A stretch of DNA of 64,000 bases from Onchocerca volvulus (Eukaryota > Nematoda > Chromadorea > Rhabditida > Onchocercidae): contig HG738139.1 of the NCBI GenBank assembly GCA_000499405.2, positions 8,518,616 to 8,582,615 of the forward strand, in the 5' to 3' direction. The notes under the pieces were generated by a model. It ran no database searches, was not told the origin of the DNA, and saw only the letters and a program-made list of their open reading frames with translations. Positions 12,101 through 24,968 of the stretch are shown here, one piece after another (position 1 is the stretch's first letter; every line of letters begins with the position of its first letter). The position numbers and the translations under genes are program-made.

Positions 12101-14632
12101 GGCATAGAGAGCTGAATAAATAAAACTGCAACCATCAAACATCATTACACTTCAATATTTATGACACATTTCCAGCCGACTTAGATATGTAATAAGCAAA
12201 ATCTGTTTAATATTAATCATTCTTCATTTACCCGTTCAATATGAGTGACCGGTACATTACTAAGACTATTAAAAACGGTTAATTCGAAATGATTGTTAAT
12301 GCAAATCACTTTATTATACAATTATGGTTTGTTCATGAATTCATGCGGTAATTATAATCCAAGAAAGAATAACCTTTATTACTTCCCCTACATCGAATAA
12401 ATACTCAGCTCATCTATATTAGTGCCGTTGATTTCATTTGCCATAATAATTATAAAAAAATCTGTTTCTAAACGTTTCCAAACGCCTATCATCAGATGAA
12501 TCTAATATAATAATCAGGCTGATATTTCATAAATAATAAGACTCAAACATTCCCATGACACAAGCGCTAGAGATTGAGAACTGTTCCATGAACTTAGATA
12601 AACAATTCAATCAATTCATTACTAACACTGCCTACAACAAATTTTTATTTAAAACTTTAATTAAGATAAATTCCAATATTGTCTGTTTCTTCCACATATC
12701 TGTTCACAGCTGCAGACTGTATAAAATTCTACTAGATAAGGGATTCAGTTATCGGTGAATGCCTCATTTTCTCAAGAATTTTCTTAATCACTGAAAATAT
12801 TTCAAGTATTAAATTAAGATGAATTTTAAACCGTTTCTTGCCACAAATTCTCGCCGACCGCTAAATGGAAAAAAAAGTTCAAGGAGTAAATATGTCAAAT
12901 CTACTAGAGCTTCAAACTTCTTCCTCTTCTGATCTTGTTCTATTTTCTGTCAATTAGAATTGGATATGCTTTACCAGCAAATCCACTGAAAACGATCTTG
13001 GTCATAATCGAACAAACAACATTCAACATTCAAGTTATAATTAATAAAAAGGATCAATTCTCAATGCTTGTTGTGACTCACTCACCGAAACTCACATGAT
13101 CTTCGACTTTAATCAGTAATGTCGCCCGACTGTCCCCAACGACGACACGAGGAAGTGAATCTCACTACGCTTCTCATCAACATATCTGAAGGCATCATAT
13201 CACAACCAACTATTACCGGAAGTTTAAGAATATTCTGCAGCTTCTCATGAACATTTTGAAATAATTGGCGTCTCAATGAGAACGCTATCTTCTTAGTCAC
13301 CTTGGTATTGCGATTTTGAAGGGGAATTTGGTTTCAGATGGAGACATGTGGAGAGAGAAGAATCATTGCTATATTGCGGTCTAGTCGCCATTGAAAAGAG
13401 TTGCTTCAAGTGCTGTTTACAAACGATAGCTCTGAATAATTCCATAAAAAGTGTTAATGAACGGACTGAAGTCTTTCGATGATAACTCTCGACTGTGAGT
13501 TTTTTCTTGCAGAGTGAACGTCCAATTCCTGACGTAAATGAAGGTGATCAGAGAGAACGATATGATCGAGTGACTAAAAGAATAATAACACCGTTCGAAT
13601 CGGAATCGAATCATTCAATCTATTCGGAAAAACGAATTTTCGCAAATATATTTTAATAATCAAAATGCTGTATTGTAAAAATCTCCCCATGAATATGTAT
13701 GAATGTCACGATATATATCTAATCCTCATTTTTGTCCCCGGTTCTCCAGCTTTTCATTCAGTCGTGAGGAATCGCAGATTCATTCTTATGTAAATATTCC
13801 GTTTTTATAATCCCGTCCATGTCTGATGCCTCCAGTATAAAAAAGGCTTCCTATCACAGGAGCCATTCTTTTGAATTAAGCCCATTGCCTCACCAGCCAG
13901 GGCATCTAATCCTCTGCTCTGATCGGTAAGGGCATCCAGTCCTTTGTTCTTATCGGTATTCTACAAGCGGTGCTTTCTAAATTTCATCAAATTCTATTAA
14001 ATAATTTCCCTCCTGTCAAAGGCAAGCACAAATTATCGATTTACTATCGATATTCATCAAATCATTGAGTACTATTGCTGGGGCAAATAAAATTCGTCAT
14101 ATCAAGAACTTCATTATACAATAAATCATTTGTACCAGGTTCCAACCTTTCTCCAAACTTTATTTTCTAACACAGTTAGGATTAGAACTTCGTTTACTTT
14201 GTTGCTATAAAATCCCCTCTTTATCCCTCATTTTTGTTGAAGAAACAAGTTATTAGCATATTCATTTTTCGTAGGCTCATAAAATCTTTATATTTGATTT
14301 GTATGAATATAAAACTTAAAATTTTCCGAACTACTTCACAGTCTGCTTCTGAATTGCTTGCCTTATTGACTATGGTCACAGCTGATAAGAACTGTTGCTA
14401 TTTTGTGATAGGATTTTGTACATATGATTATACAGTGAGAGTTCAGACTTATTGCAACACAAAATGAGCAGTAGAAGTGTAAACAAATGTAGCAGAAAGA
14501 TACTTGTGGTAAGAACAGATCGTTTGATATTTTGAGATCAGCGAAGTCTAGCTTAGAAACATTTGGCGACCATGAAGGACGAAGATTTTCAAGTGGTATG
14601 AAAAGAGTAAAAGAGAAAAGAGCTTATGCGAC
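12101..14632. other. Intergenic upstream of bath-42; holds repeat copy 2
   Basis: Presumed bath-42 promoter side, plus the 3' flank of the gene at 14633. A 63-codon minus-strand frame (13109-13300) begins MTKKIAFSLRRQLFQ. It is less AT-rich than its surroundings, so it may be a small gene, but it has no family match I know. A tiny minus-strand frame (start near 13000) begins MTKIVFSGFAGKAYP. No other coding is visible. Confidence 0.45.
13836..14160 (+). repeat. Diverged dispersed repeat, copy 2 (LTR-like)
   Basis: Homologous to 4187-4505. It begins tataaaaaaggcttcc. It carries an internal near-duplication (agggcatctaatcctctgct then agggcatccagtcctttgtt), and includes ggggcaaataaaattcgtca. 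The differences are scattered substitutions and small indels, so the copies are old. Confidence 0.65.
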
Positions 14633-16332
14633 TTATGTTTCGTAAAATATCCCATCTTTAACTTGCACAGACAAAATTGGAAACACCATTTCTGAATTAA
14701 TTTCAAATTTGACGGAAGATTCAGAGGAAGGCGGAGACTCAAGCATCTTCTCTCTTTGAGCGACAAAATCGTTTGAATCGTCAACTATTCAGTGTGCAAT
14801 CACGATGAAATGATACGAAAGAGCCAGATACCATGCAACGATGAGATCCATGAGTGAGTGACTCCCACTTGAAAGATTATCGAATGATGGGTTAAAGGCC
14901 GCTTGCTTGTGTTTGCTGAGCCGTTATCTGAAAAAAAGCAGAGAGATCGAAGAGCATAGTGTACATCTTGAATAAGCCAACTCTTGCGACTAATCGACGC
15001 TAACTGACTGAGATGCGAATTTCAAATCATTTCTATCTTCCTTCCTCAGCACTAATCACATCATCCGAGTCAACAATCCCTTTTCTCTCTTCTTGCTGAA
15101 TCTCCGCAGAGAAATGAAAGCATTTCCATTTATGGAGTGGACAGTGGAATGTGATGAGTAAAAGAGAAAGGTCCGAATGAAAGCATTACTTCATCTTCAT
15201 CGGATACCGGTGTCACGATCGGATTCTCTGCATCCTTCTTCAAGTCCTGTAATATTACCTTAACTCAACTTTATGCCTTGACGAATCATCGCCACTATTA
15301 CTTCCCCAAGTTTACCTTACTTGGATTTATCAAAAAGCCCAAACCTACATTTTAGATGTTTGACAGAATCCTTACCTCTTCCTTTTTGTCTTCTACCTTT
15401 TTTATTTCTACTTCCTTTACTTCACTGTCCTTTTTATCCCTCTTCTCTGTTTCTCTGTCATCTTTTGCCTTTGCCTCCTCCAGGTCATTTCTCTTCTTTT
15501 CCTTACTTTTTTCCTCATCTTTTTTCTCTTCGTCTTTTTTTCCCTCATCTTTTCTCTCTTTGTCAGTTTTTTCCTCATCTTTTTTCTCTTCGTCCTTCTT
15601 TTCCTCATCCTTTTTCTCTTTCTCCTTTTCTCCTTCAGTCTTCGTTTTTTCTTTGTTCTTTTGCTCATCGTTCTTCCCCTTCTCCTTTACTTCATCTTTG
15701 TTTTCCTGAGATACTGCAGCTGGCTGTGCTGGGGCAGCATCTGGGATAGTTGTTTTTACCTGGAAATCAGGCTGTGATCAATTTGCATGAAAATTCGATA
15801 GACAGCCATTGCGATTATTCCCAGTCCACTTGCATGACCGGAAGTGGTCATTAATTACTATCAATCCTTCAGGTTAGATTAAAAAAAGGTAGAGATAACA
15901 TGGTGGTGCCTTTGTAATGATGAGATGATTTAGTCGAATTTTTTCGAGCATGGATGGAAACTTTCACTGAATTATTTACTCTTTCATCATAATTTCTTCT
16001 CGAAACTAGAAGTAAAGTGTATTATTTTTGTAAAAATTATGGAATTATCTTTATTGAATCACCGAATAATTAGCATTATTTATTGTAATATTATAACTTG
16101 CCTTTTTTCTGGCACAATTGATAAGGCATAGCATGATATGCAAGCATGTGAACAGAATAGATATACTGAAATACAACAGAACAGAATTATTAGTAATAAA
16201 GGAGCTGATGCTAAAGATGGTGTAGCTGTACATCTGCATCGTATCTTGCAGCATGCATCGTAGCCAATAATTTGGCAATACTATGTGCAACCATCTTGTA
16301 ATGACAATGAAACAGTCAACCACAGTCAACAT
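14633..16332 (-). CDS. Predicted membrane protein with Lys/Glu-rich cytoplasmic tail
   Basis: I do not recognise this gene. Proposed exons are 16102-16332, 15376-15759, 15190-15246, 15053-15095 and 14633-14784, phase-consistent, giving about 288 residues. The first exon encodes two hydrophobic stretches, the second being ISILFTCLHIMLCLI followed by a basic stop-transfer (NCARKK). The 384-base second exon encodes a spacer (TIPDAAPAQPA) and then an extreme Lys/Glu/Asp array built on KKDEEKKDEE. The tail ends acidic, then QREKMLESPPSSESSVK. The first donor reads aag|gcaagt, the rare GC-AG class. If the acceptor at 16166 is used instead, exon 1 is only 16102-16165 and the start lies further upstream. 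The donor at 15052 (gtgctg) is weak, so the last two junctions are the least certain. The charged exon itself is well supported by flanking ag and gtaagg. Confidence 0.55.
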
Positions 16333-17031
16333 ATCAAATTGCTATCAATGAAGCTGATTTTATCTTCTTGCCTTATTTCTATCATCCCTTATCAGCTACA
16401 TCTAAACAAATTCGCCTTCATATCACTGATGTCAAACAAATTATTTACGACATATTAATTTTATTGTTCATTCCTTTCATGGACTGTTTTTTAGAAATCT
16501 CGCAAATTCCAAAACCATTTTCCTATAAAATAAGCACATTCGGAACAAAGGTACATCTGACCATTAAATTTGAAGCTTTTAAAGAGATATGCCAGAAATA
16601 AATTTGAAAATATTTGTAAGGACAAATTTTCGACATTTTGTGTGATTGTTTAGTTTATGCTAATTTTATAAAAATATTAGATGTGATATCAGGAGATGTT
16701 TTTTCCCATTAAAAAAGATTCAATTCAATGCTTTTTTTGATTTCCTCCTCAACTTTCTCTTCAACCGAACCATTTGATCGGTTGTTTTCGTGTTCATGAA
16801 CTCTCACAAGAGTGGTTTTTAGTTCCAGAACTCCATCTAATCGATAACTCAACTCTTATTAGCATCAAATAATAGGCAAATGACAATTGCTACTTTACAA
16901 ATCATCGATAATGATGATGTGTCAAAATCGCACATCAAAACATATGGTATCATCAATCGTTCGAGTGAATAATGATGCATAAAAAGGCCCGTAGTTTTTT
17001 TAGATTTCTTGAACTTTCGAAGAATGCCATG
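16333..17031. other. Intergenic
   Basis: Between the Lys/Glu-rich-tail gene and the HOT-like gene, both minus. AT-rich; I see no convincing exon or regulatory motif. Confidence 0.5.
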
Positions 17032-20000
17032 TCACATGAACCAAGCTGATGTGATCAAGGTGTGCAGAGCACAGTGAAAAATCAGCATAAGAATCAGAAG
17101 GAATGCGTTGCATGCAGAAGAAACAGCGATCGACAGGACGTAATCCATGTTTGCATGATTGCATAGCGAGCCCGTACATGAGCACATTATCACCTGGAAA
17201 TGAAACAGGTAATGAGTTTGGGGCAGTGATGCATAAGCAGATAATCGAATAAATTGAAATAATTTACTGCAATGATTTCCTCCCAATGTGTACCTTCTAG
17301 TCGAGGTCAGATAAGATAGACAGAAGAAGTTTCAGAACATCCCGAATCGCTTCCATTCTCTTCCTTTTATTCAACTTAAAAGAAGCCTTCAACGTTTCCC
17401 TCTCTTCTCCTCCTTACTTTATACTGCATTTATCAGTTACTGATAATTCAATCGATACTGTACAATTAAGTTCAAAAATGTATACGAGGTCAGTTTGTGG
17501 AGTGAGCGCCACGAGATGAAGTAAACGTCGATCAGTTGTACGGCATTCTGATTTATCAGTTAATGCATCACGGACATCTTCATCAAGACCAAACAGCAGA
17601 AATCGATTCACGCAACCACGCATTATTGCATGCGTCGAAACTGCAAGATGTAGCAATTAGATTTTATAAATTTGTTGAAATGAAAAAAGAAAAATCTGAT
17701 TTAAGGGAAATATCGACTCAGGCAAAGTACTAATTTAAGGAAAATATTAATTTAGTTCTTTCCAAGTAAATTAGTGTTGAGAAAGGTTTAATAATTAGAA
17801 TTTTTCAAATGGCCAAGATTGTAATTTCGAGGCAATTTGCTAGCTCATTATAACACATATCAACAATTTTCTTCTAATTCATTATTTTCAACATTTAACG
17901 TTTTCATAATTACAATATGGAAAATAGATGGGAAAGAACATGTTCATCTATTTTCCATTTTCGGACTAAAAAATACTTCCTTATTTAATTTGCATGTTTA
18001 TCTCTCTCAGTTTTTCATTTGCTGATTATTCGATATAAAAATTCAGAAACATAGGTAATCAAAAGTTTTTTCCAAAATCTTTACATAAATAGGGATAGAA
18101 ATACCGAAAATTTCAAGATTTCAAGTTATTGTAAAATAGGGGAAAAATCTTATTTCATCAATCTTAAGGTATTTTACTTGGCGAAGCTATGGGGAATTAA
18201 TTAACTGAAAATATTTTTCAAAGTAGCTAAATTAAAATTAAACATTTGCATATGAATGAGATCCGATAAATATTTTGGAGCTGCGATTAAATAAAATCAG
18301 TTTTAATTAAAACTAATGAGAGATCAAAATGCCATTTTAACGAGCCTTATTATTGCTAGGAAATTTATGGTTATAGCGAAACTGAACAATTTCAACAAAA
18401 AAAAAATTAATCTTGCAATACACAGATTTGATTTCTATACATAATGCACAAGGAACTTGTTTTAAGAACATTATGTTTAATAGCAAAATAATTAAATATC
18501 TAAAGGTCTCTGAAAGTTGATTAGTTATTTAAAAAGCCAGAAGGTTATAAGCGTTTGAAATTGTTGACATACCTATTAAAGTCCTACGATTTTCTCTCAT
18601 AAAAATTCTCATCGATTTTCCAAATGGAATTTTTTTTCAAATGAAAAAGTTTAAATAATGCAAATTCCTTCAATTGTAAAGATATTATTTTTAATGCAGC
18701 ATATATCTTACATTTCATTTTTATGGAAAAGCAAATCGAACTGCTATGATAATCAAAGATTTCGTAAAAATGACTCTCAATAATCCAAATGATCAATGGC
18801 TTCTTAATGAAAACATTTTTTTTGATTTTTGATCGATTTTTTTTTTTTTTGAACACACTGAATATATCACATTACGATCATGATTTTGAATTTAGCGGTC
18901 ATTTCAAAATAATCTTCGCATTGCTTTCGTTTAATTGCTCCATTCCTTTCAAAGTGAAAAAGTTTGTAATCAGATATGAGCAGTTTTCCCCAAGCACAAA
19001 TATCTGATAGGATGATAAATGATTGCTCTTTCATTCTACATCTTGATTTTGCTTTATAAACTAGCGGCCGACTAACAAAATAAAAGACTATAAAGTGTGG
19101 ATAAATGCAAATTAATTTTATGCAAATTTCATACAATTATAAGCAAATATGTTAATTGCTATACAAATTTTATTAGTCAAAATGACTTCTCAACGGAAAT
19201 TACTTTTTTGATTTTTGATGTTTGATTTAATAGTTGAAAATTTGAGAAATATTTTTAAAGCTCGTCAGCTCCAATATATGGCATTTTTTCGGCTTTATAG
19301 TAACTGATCGTAACCAACCAGTAGTATACAAAAAATTTAAAGAAGAACTTTGTAATGAAATTTCGAGTACTGACATTTTTTCAACCTAAGAATTTGACAA
19401 TTTTCTTTTTCTGAAATTTCGCGTAGCAGTTTCTCAAATTTTTAGCTTCTTTACGAAGTGCTAGATTTGTCACATACATCAGTATCAGCATACATATTAA
19501 AATTGCAGTTTCAACTACCAATTACCCTTGCATAGCAGTTTATATAAATATTTAAATATAAATGAAATATATCTTTCTTGAGCAGTTAAATTTATCAATT
19601 TACATCCAAATAAACTAACTCAAAGAATCTGTGAAAAATATTTCATAAATAAGATTCATTAAAAAACAAACGGTCCTAATCATTTAGACCTAAATTAGCT
19701 AAGCCAATGTACGTGGAAAAAAAATGCCAAGACATAATGATAATGTCCAAAACTTGTTTAGTTTCGAAGTTTTGAGATTGGTTACCTGCCAAAAGGCAAA
19801 TAAGCTTATTGATTCTCCCCAAAACAACAATAGCAAAAAGGAATAAACAGAAAGCTGGCTTTAGCAAGTTAGGCCAAAATGAGGCTTGTTGTCCAATCCT
19901 CAGATGAATGAGAGTCTCTCTTTTACATTTGCATAATCTTGAAACGAATCCCTTCCCGCATTTTACGATTGTCATGCAAATTTGCGAATTTATGAGCTTT

Positions 20001-21976
20001 TAGCTAGTTTATATTTCGATGAGTAGAAGAAAAAGGAATCCCACAAAAAACTTTCGAGAAACGAAGATCCTTTTCTTCTTTTTTCCCTCAGTAAATGAGA
20101 GAATTCCTTTGAAAAATAATGAGCAATATAAATTAACGGAGAAAATGAAGATGAGAGGAGCAGGAAAGGGAAAAAGAAATAGGATGATATATTGAAAGCA
20201 ATGATTTCTTCCACTCAATGTATCAGCATTTTTCTTCCTTTTTTTCTTTTATTTTATTTAGAAAGTAAAATGCAAAAATAATTTATGCAGACAAATTGTT
20301 GAAATTGAAATTTTAGACTCCATAATTTTATCACCCAAGTATATGTACTTCTTGTCATTATCAAAAAGAAATAGAAAAGAAATCGACAAATGAGAATTGT
20401 CAAGTTTGCTATGCCTAAAATCTAATCTCTTCATTAAATTTAATCTATATAAAGAAACCTGAAAGTTAATAGGTTGCATAGCTCGAATAGCTAAAATCGA
20501 AATGGTGGACAATTCTTTTTACCATTTTCTAAATTTCAATAATAATAAAAAGAGACATGCTATTGTGGCCGATGTCTAAAATTTGGAAATTTTCTGATAT
20601 TCAGATAACAAATGGAGAAATTTATCTACAGAATATATTACATGAAGGGACATATCAAATTCTTATCAGTACTCTCAGTCATATGATATGCTTTTTTGGA
20701 AGTATTTTATTTTGCACTGAAATGATTGCTTCTATTATTATCTTTTGTTACTTCTACTTGTTTGTTGTCAACTTCTCAAACTTGACTGAATGGAGACAAC
20801 ATGAGGGGATGTTGTAATTTTAGTTCTTCCAGGTGAGCATTAAAATTTTTCTAGAAAGTCTTTCTTCAAATTTTATTATCCGAAGTAAAATCAAAGATGC
20901 CATCTCTCTCTCTCTCTTTCTCTCTCCCTCCCTCTCTCTCATGCTCTTCGATTATTACCAAATTGCCAGAAGAAAGATTCGATCAAAAAGCACTTATAAT
21001 AATCGCCGTGAATGTTGAAAACAACGATTCATTGATGGAAAAATAAGAAGAAATTTTGTGTTTGCGACGAGAACGAACGAATAACGACGACACTAAGCAC
21101 TTCTGTGTCACACATTTCAAACTTTCTGTTCGAACAAAAAATTGTATTTTCTACCAAATAAACACCACAACAATTGGCATAAAAAAACAAAAAAAAAAAG
21201 AAATAATATCGGTTAGAAGAGAAATATACTGTTCATTTCGGTCACAGCCATGAGGTCCGGAGGATGAATACTGGCTCATTTGATTTACTTCATTATGGCT
21301 CTCTTCGATAATGGAAATATAACTTGGAAATGCTATTTTAGAGAGATGCATTTGATCTGATTTTATTTGATGTGTAATTACGACTCATTAATGCAGCATG
21401 CCAAAGAAACCGAATTTTGTAACAAATCTTACGCACATTACAGATTTCCTAATAGGTACGGCATATTTTGAAGGAATGATGAAACTGATAACTAATAAAT
21501 GGAATTTGAATATTGCATAATAATTGTGTGTCAAGTAATTTTAGTTTCAGGATTAATTTTTAATTAGTTGAAAACCGACCATCAAATCCTATAAATTATG
21601 ATTCGATTAAATTAGAACAGTCGTTATATAGAAATTTTCAAGCAAGTCATATTAAACTAAGCTTTAAAAACTTACAATGTTCGTAGATTTCTTCCACTAA
21701 GATAAAACAGGAACCGCGGCACGGGACAGTACCAATCTCGGAATCTGGCTCCCAGCAGCGATCGGTGAAATTTCTGGGCGGAAAATAATGATGCATAAGT
21801 TGATTCCATAGACTGAGATATGCAGTAGAAGCACAACTAATGCAACGGGATAAGCGAGATGTCTCTGGATCAGATGATGATGACGATGTTGATAATATGG
21901 TGATAAAGTGATAAGCAGTTATAAGTAGTGAATAAACAACGGATCTCGCTTGACCACGAATTTCAATACTGCACAT
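17032..21976 (-). CDS. ODR-2/HOT-family Ly6 (three-finger) protein, probably GPI-anchored
   Basis: Secreted Ly6/uPAR-like proteins of this nematode family (ODR-2, HOT-1 to HOT-9) sit on the outer membrane of neurons and other cells by a GPI anchor (family knowledge). Three exons are predicted: 21676-21976, 17486-17640 and 17032-17193, with phases 1 and 0 agreeing, giving 205 residues. An N-terminal hydrophobic run (SVVYSLLITAYHFITIL) is a signal peptide. Ten cysteines follow at about 45, 48, 74, 86, 90, 110, 133, 156, 158 and 163. They start CISC and end CSCTGSLCN, the classic Ly6 C-terminal CN. NFT at 69-71 is an N-glycosylation sequon. FTDRCWEP and MRGCVNRFLL match my memory of the family. 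The last 30 residues are hydrophobic (FLLILMLIFHCAL), as expected of a GPI signal. The first intron is about 4 kb, unusually long here. Confidence 0.85.
17641..21675. other. Long first intron of the HOT-like gene
   Basis: About 4 kb without a convincing exon. Short open frames on both strands (for example 19676-19975 minus and 20557-20817 plus) are AT-rich and unlike known proteins. It contains a CT-rich tract at 20902-20940. Neuronal genes often keep enhancers in long first introns; that is a general inference only. Confidence 0.5.
20902..20940. repeat. (CT)n microsatellite
   Basis: A run of ctctctctct with minor ttt and ccc interruptions, inside the long intron of the HOT-like gene. Confidence 0.95.
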
Positions 21977-24968
21977 CACACATTAGCATACGCAGGTACT
22001 GTTTCACCTTTTACCAATCATCACTATTTTCTGATTGATTCCAACTTGATCAGTGAAAATGTTATGATAACATCCATTATTGGTTTCCTAGTTGCTGAAG
22101 TTTAGTTAAACTAATTATTGCCAGCATTAATCATCATTCAATAATTATGAACAGTGCCGCATAATTTGATTTAAATTTCATTTTGATCTTTATTTCCATC
22201 AAAAATTTATTTTAAATGGCGTGACTGAGCCCTGAAGTCCCTCCCATTACATAAAATATTGTGATGGAATTCAACAATTTCGAAATAGAAACTTTTTCCA
22301 TTATTGTCGGCAACTTTGAGTTAAGCCAGGAATGGCTTTAGGTATTCCCTCCGCCCATCTATCATCTCCCGCTGTGAGTCAAAAGTTAGCAGTTATGACA
22401 GCAACAGAAAGAGTCAAGCAGAAAGACTAGGCTCGGACTGCTTATTCCTCTTAAATGGCCCAACGGAGAAAATGTACGACACATTTCAGCCACGCCTTTC
22501 CTCAGAAGCAGCCAACCGCTCCATAGCCCAGCTAATTTCACCGCGTGCCAACCCCTTGGTGTACATATCAATAACTTTATCAGGAAACAACTGTTTAAAA
22601 TGAACAGGTTGAAAAGTTGAAGTCGAACGAAATTCTTCTGAACCTTCCTTCTAAATTTATATGACAAACGCACGGAATCCTTACTATCTTTCTTGCACTC
22701 GATTTCTGATATCAGTTTCTGACAACAAAGATAGCCTATTTCCGATTCTACAGAACAGAAGAGACAGAATAATGAGGAAATAAAAGCTGACTTACTCAAA
22801 TGATTTATTCGTTAGAATAATTCCGAACATTGTTTCCAAGAAATTTCGAATAAGTAATTCAAGAATGATTACACCATTTTCTCTGCAGATATGTTATATT
22901 ATCTACTCATTCTTTTTTTTTTTTAATTTTTTAATTCCAATATGACTGCTGACTATGTAAATGAGTGAATACTTATTATTGATCTGTTCATTTCAGCACC
23001 TATCTAGTCATTTGTTCATCTGATAAATCCAAAAAATTATTTTCGCCATATATCATTCGAAATTTTAATATAATAATGTTGAGATAAACGAATAATTTTT
23101 AACTTATTTTTATCGTTTTCATATTAAGTTAATTATACGTAAATATTTATATTTTTCTTGTGATCAAAGGAAATCAGTTGAACAACTCTGAGATTTTAGG
23201 GAATAAAGAAATATAGACCATATTATGGTTCAAATATGTCATTACACATTATATGTCATATCTATGTCACATATAAAACGTGACATTTCATTTGAAACAT
23301 AACGTCTCATTAGAATTCTGAAAAATTAATCACATGAACAGTATCTTAAAAAAAATATTTTTTTCCAATACTTTCCAAGGACCATGGCCAACTTAGTGAG
23401 TAACAACTTATAGATATTCATTCACAAAATCAATCTACAAAAATTATTTTAAATACTGTTTATTATTACAATCAAACCAGAGATGCAAGCTGAGATAAAT
23501 CAATATACCGAAATATTTGAATACAATGATTTAAATAAATGGTGTGATGGCTTTCATATAAATTTGAAATACTTATATGAAAATGATTTTGCGAAAACAT
23601 GAAAGATAAAAGGTAATGGATGAGACGATCTTTAATATGATCAACATTTAACATGAGGAATGCTCAAATATCAAAAATGATTATCAAAGCTGAGGATGTA
23701 TGAAATCAAAATAATTGCTAATGAATGTGATAATTGTTTATAAACGAAGTACTACAAAAACTAAAAAACCGAAGCTAAACAAATATTTTAATATCTTCAA
23801 GCTATTCAACATATGAAAACAAAAATACTCGAAATATAGTGAAGACAATGTTATTAAAAATTCTGAAAGGAATAGTTCTAATAGTTTTCCGAAAAGAATA
23901 GTTGGGAAAAAAGAACAGTTAAAATTCCGAAAAGAATAGTTGAAATGGTATTCTAAAGGTTTAAATGAAAGAAATTATTAAATATTTCACAGAGCGGAAT
24001 GAAATTTATCCAGAATTTTCAAGGATTATATTAATCACGTCTTTAATAAATTTCAAAAATTAATAATCAAGAACTAAGTAATATAAGATATTTTCAGTAA
24101 ATTATGAAGACAAATTTGATATTTTCAGTAAATTATGACGATAAATTTTGAAATAATTTCTTTTTGAGTTATACTAAAAAAAGGAATTCATAACTAATAA
24201 TTAATAATGAATAAATATTTAAAAAGTCAGGTCAATTATGCATTTTGGAAGGAATGATTAAATAACTGGCATTCATTTAAGGAGAAGTATAGGAATCATA
24301 AACGATATTAATAACATCCACTGAATTCTGTAAATAAACAAAGTAAGATTTAAAAAAAAAAGATGACAGCACCAATGCCAGAGTTTATTAATAAGTATTA
24401 TTGCACAATGTGATAATACGGAAGGAGGATTATAAATGAGTAATTACGATTATGTATGAACAAATGAAATATAAATGCTTATTCTGTTATAAATGAGTTG
24501 GATTATTCAAGCAACTCAGGATTTTAGGACTGAAAAACGGACATATTATAAAAGATACTTCTTGGATTCAGAATTTCAAAAAATTATCTTATAAAACCTT
24601 CAGTTTCTTGAAATGACTGTTAATCCGAAAAATGTTAAAAAGTGATGACTGATAGTTCAAGAATATGTACATGGAATAAACGGAATAATGACGAGAAAAA
24701 GATTATTTTAAAAGAATTTTTTTGATAAGAATTACAGGGGCTTACAAATAATTAACAATAATTGCCAACAACTATAAACCATTTAGAAAGCAAAAACAGA
24801 GTTTCAAAATATTAGAAATTGAAAAGTTCTTGAAATATTTAATATAATCCAATGCCATCAAAATACACCGCATACATTTTTCGACGTACTAAAATAAAAT
24901 ACATTATATGTAAAAGAAGAAAAGGGAGAAGTTTTTCTGAGAAGAAAAACTTAGCTTGAAAACGAAAT
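21977..24968. other. Intergenic; one 137-codon minus-strand frame of unknown status
   Basis: Upstream of the HOT-like gene and downstream of the PNKD-like gene. The frame at 22386-22799 (minus) begins MSKSAFISSLFCLFC, which resembles a signal peptide, and part of it (about 22430-22570) is more GC-rich than its flanks. No domain is recognisable. The rest (22800-24968) is very AT-rich with short local duplications, for example ttccgaaaagaatagtt near 23890 and 23925, and gatattttcagtaaattatg near 24090 and 24119. Confidence 0.4.

Noticed and set aside
15321..15749. 142-codon Leu/Phe/Ser/Pro-rich plus-strand frame
   Set aside because: It is the complement of the Lys/Glu-rich exon on the minus strand, which has proper splice borders.
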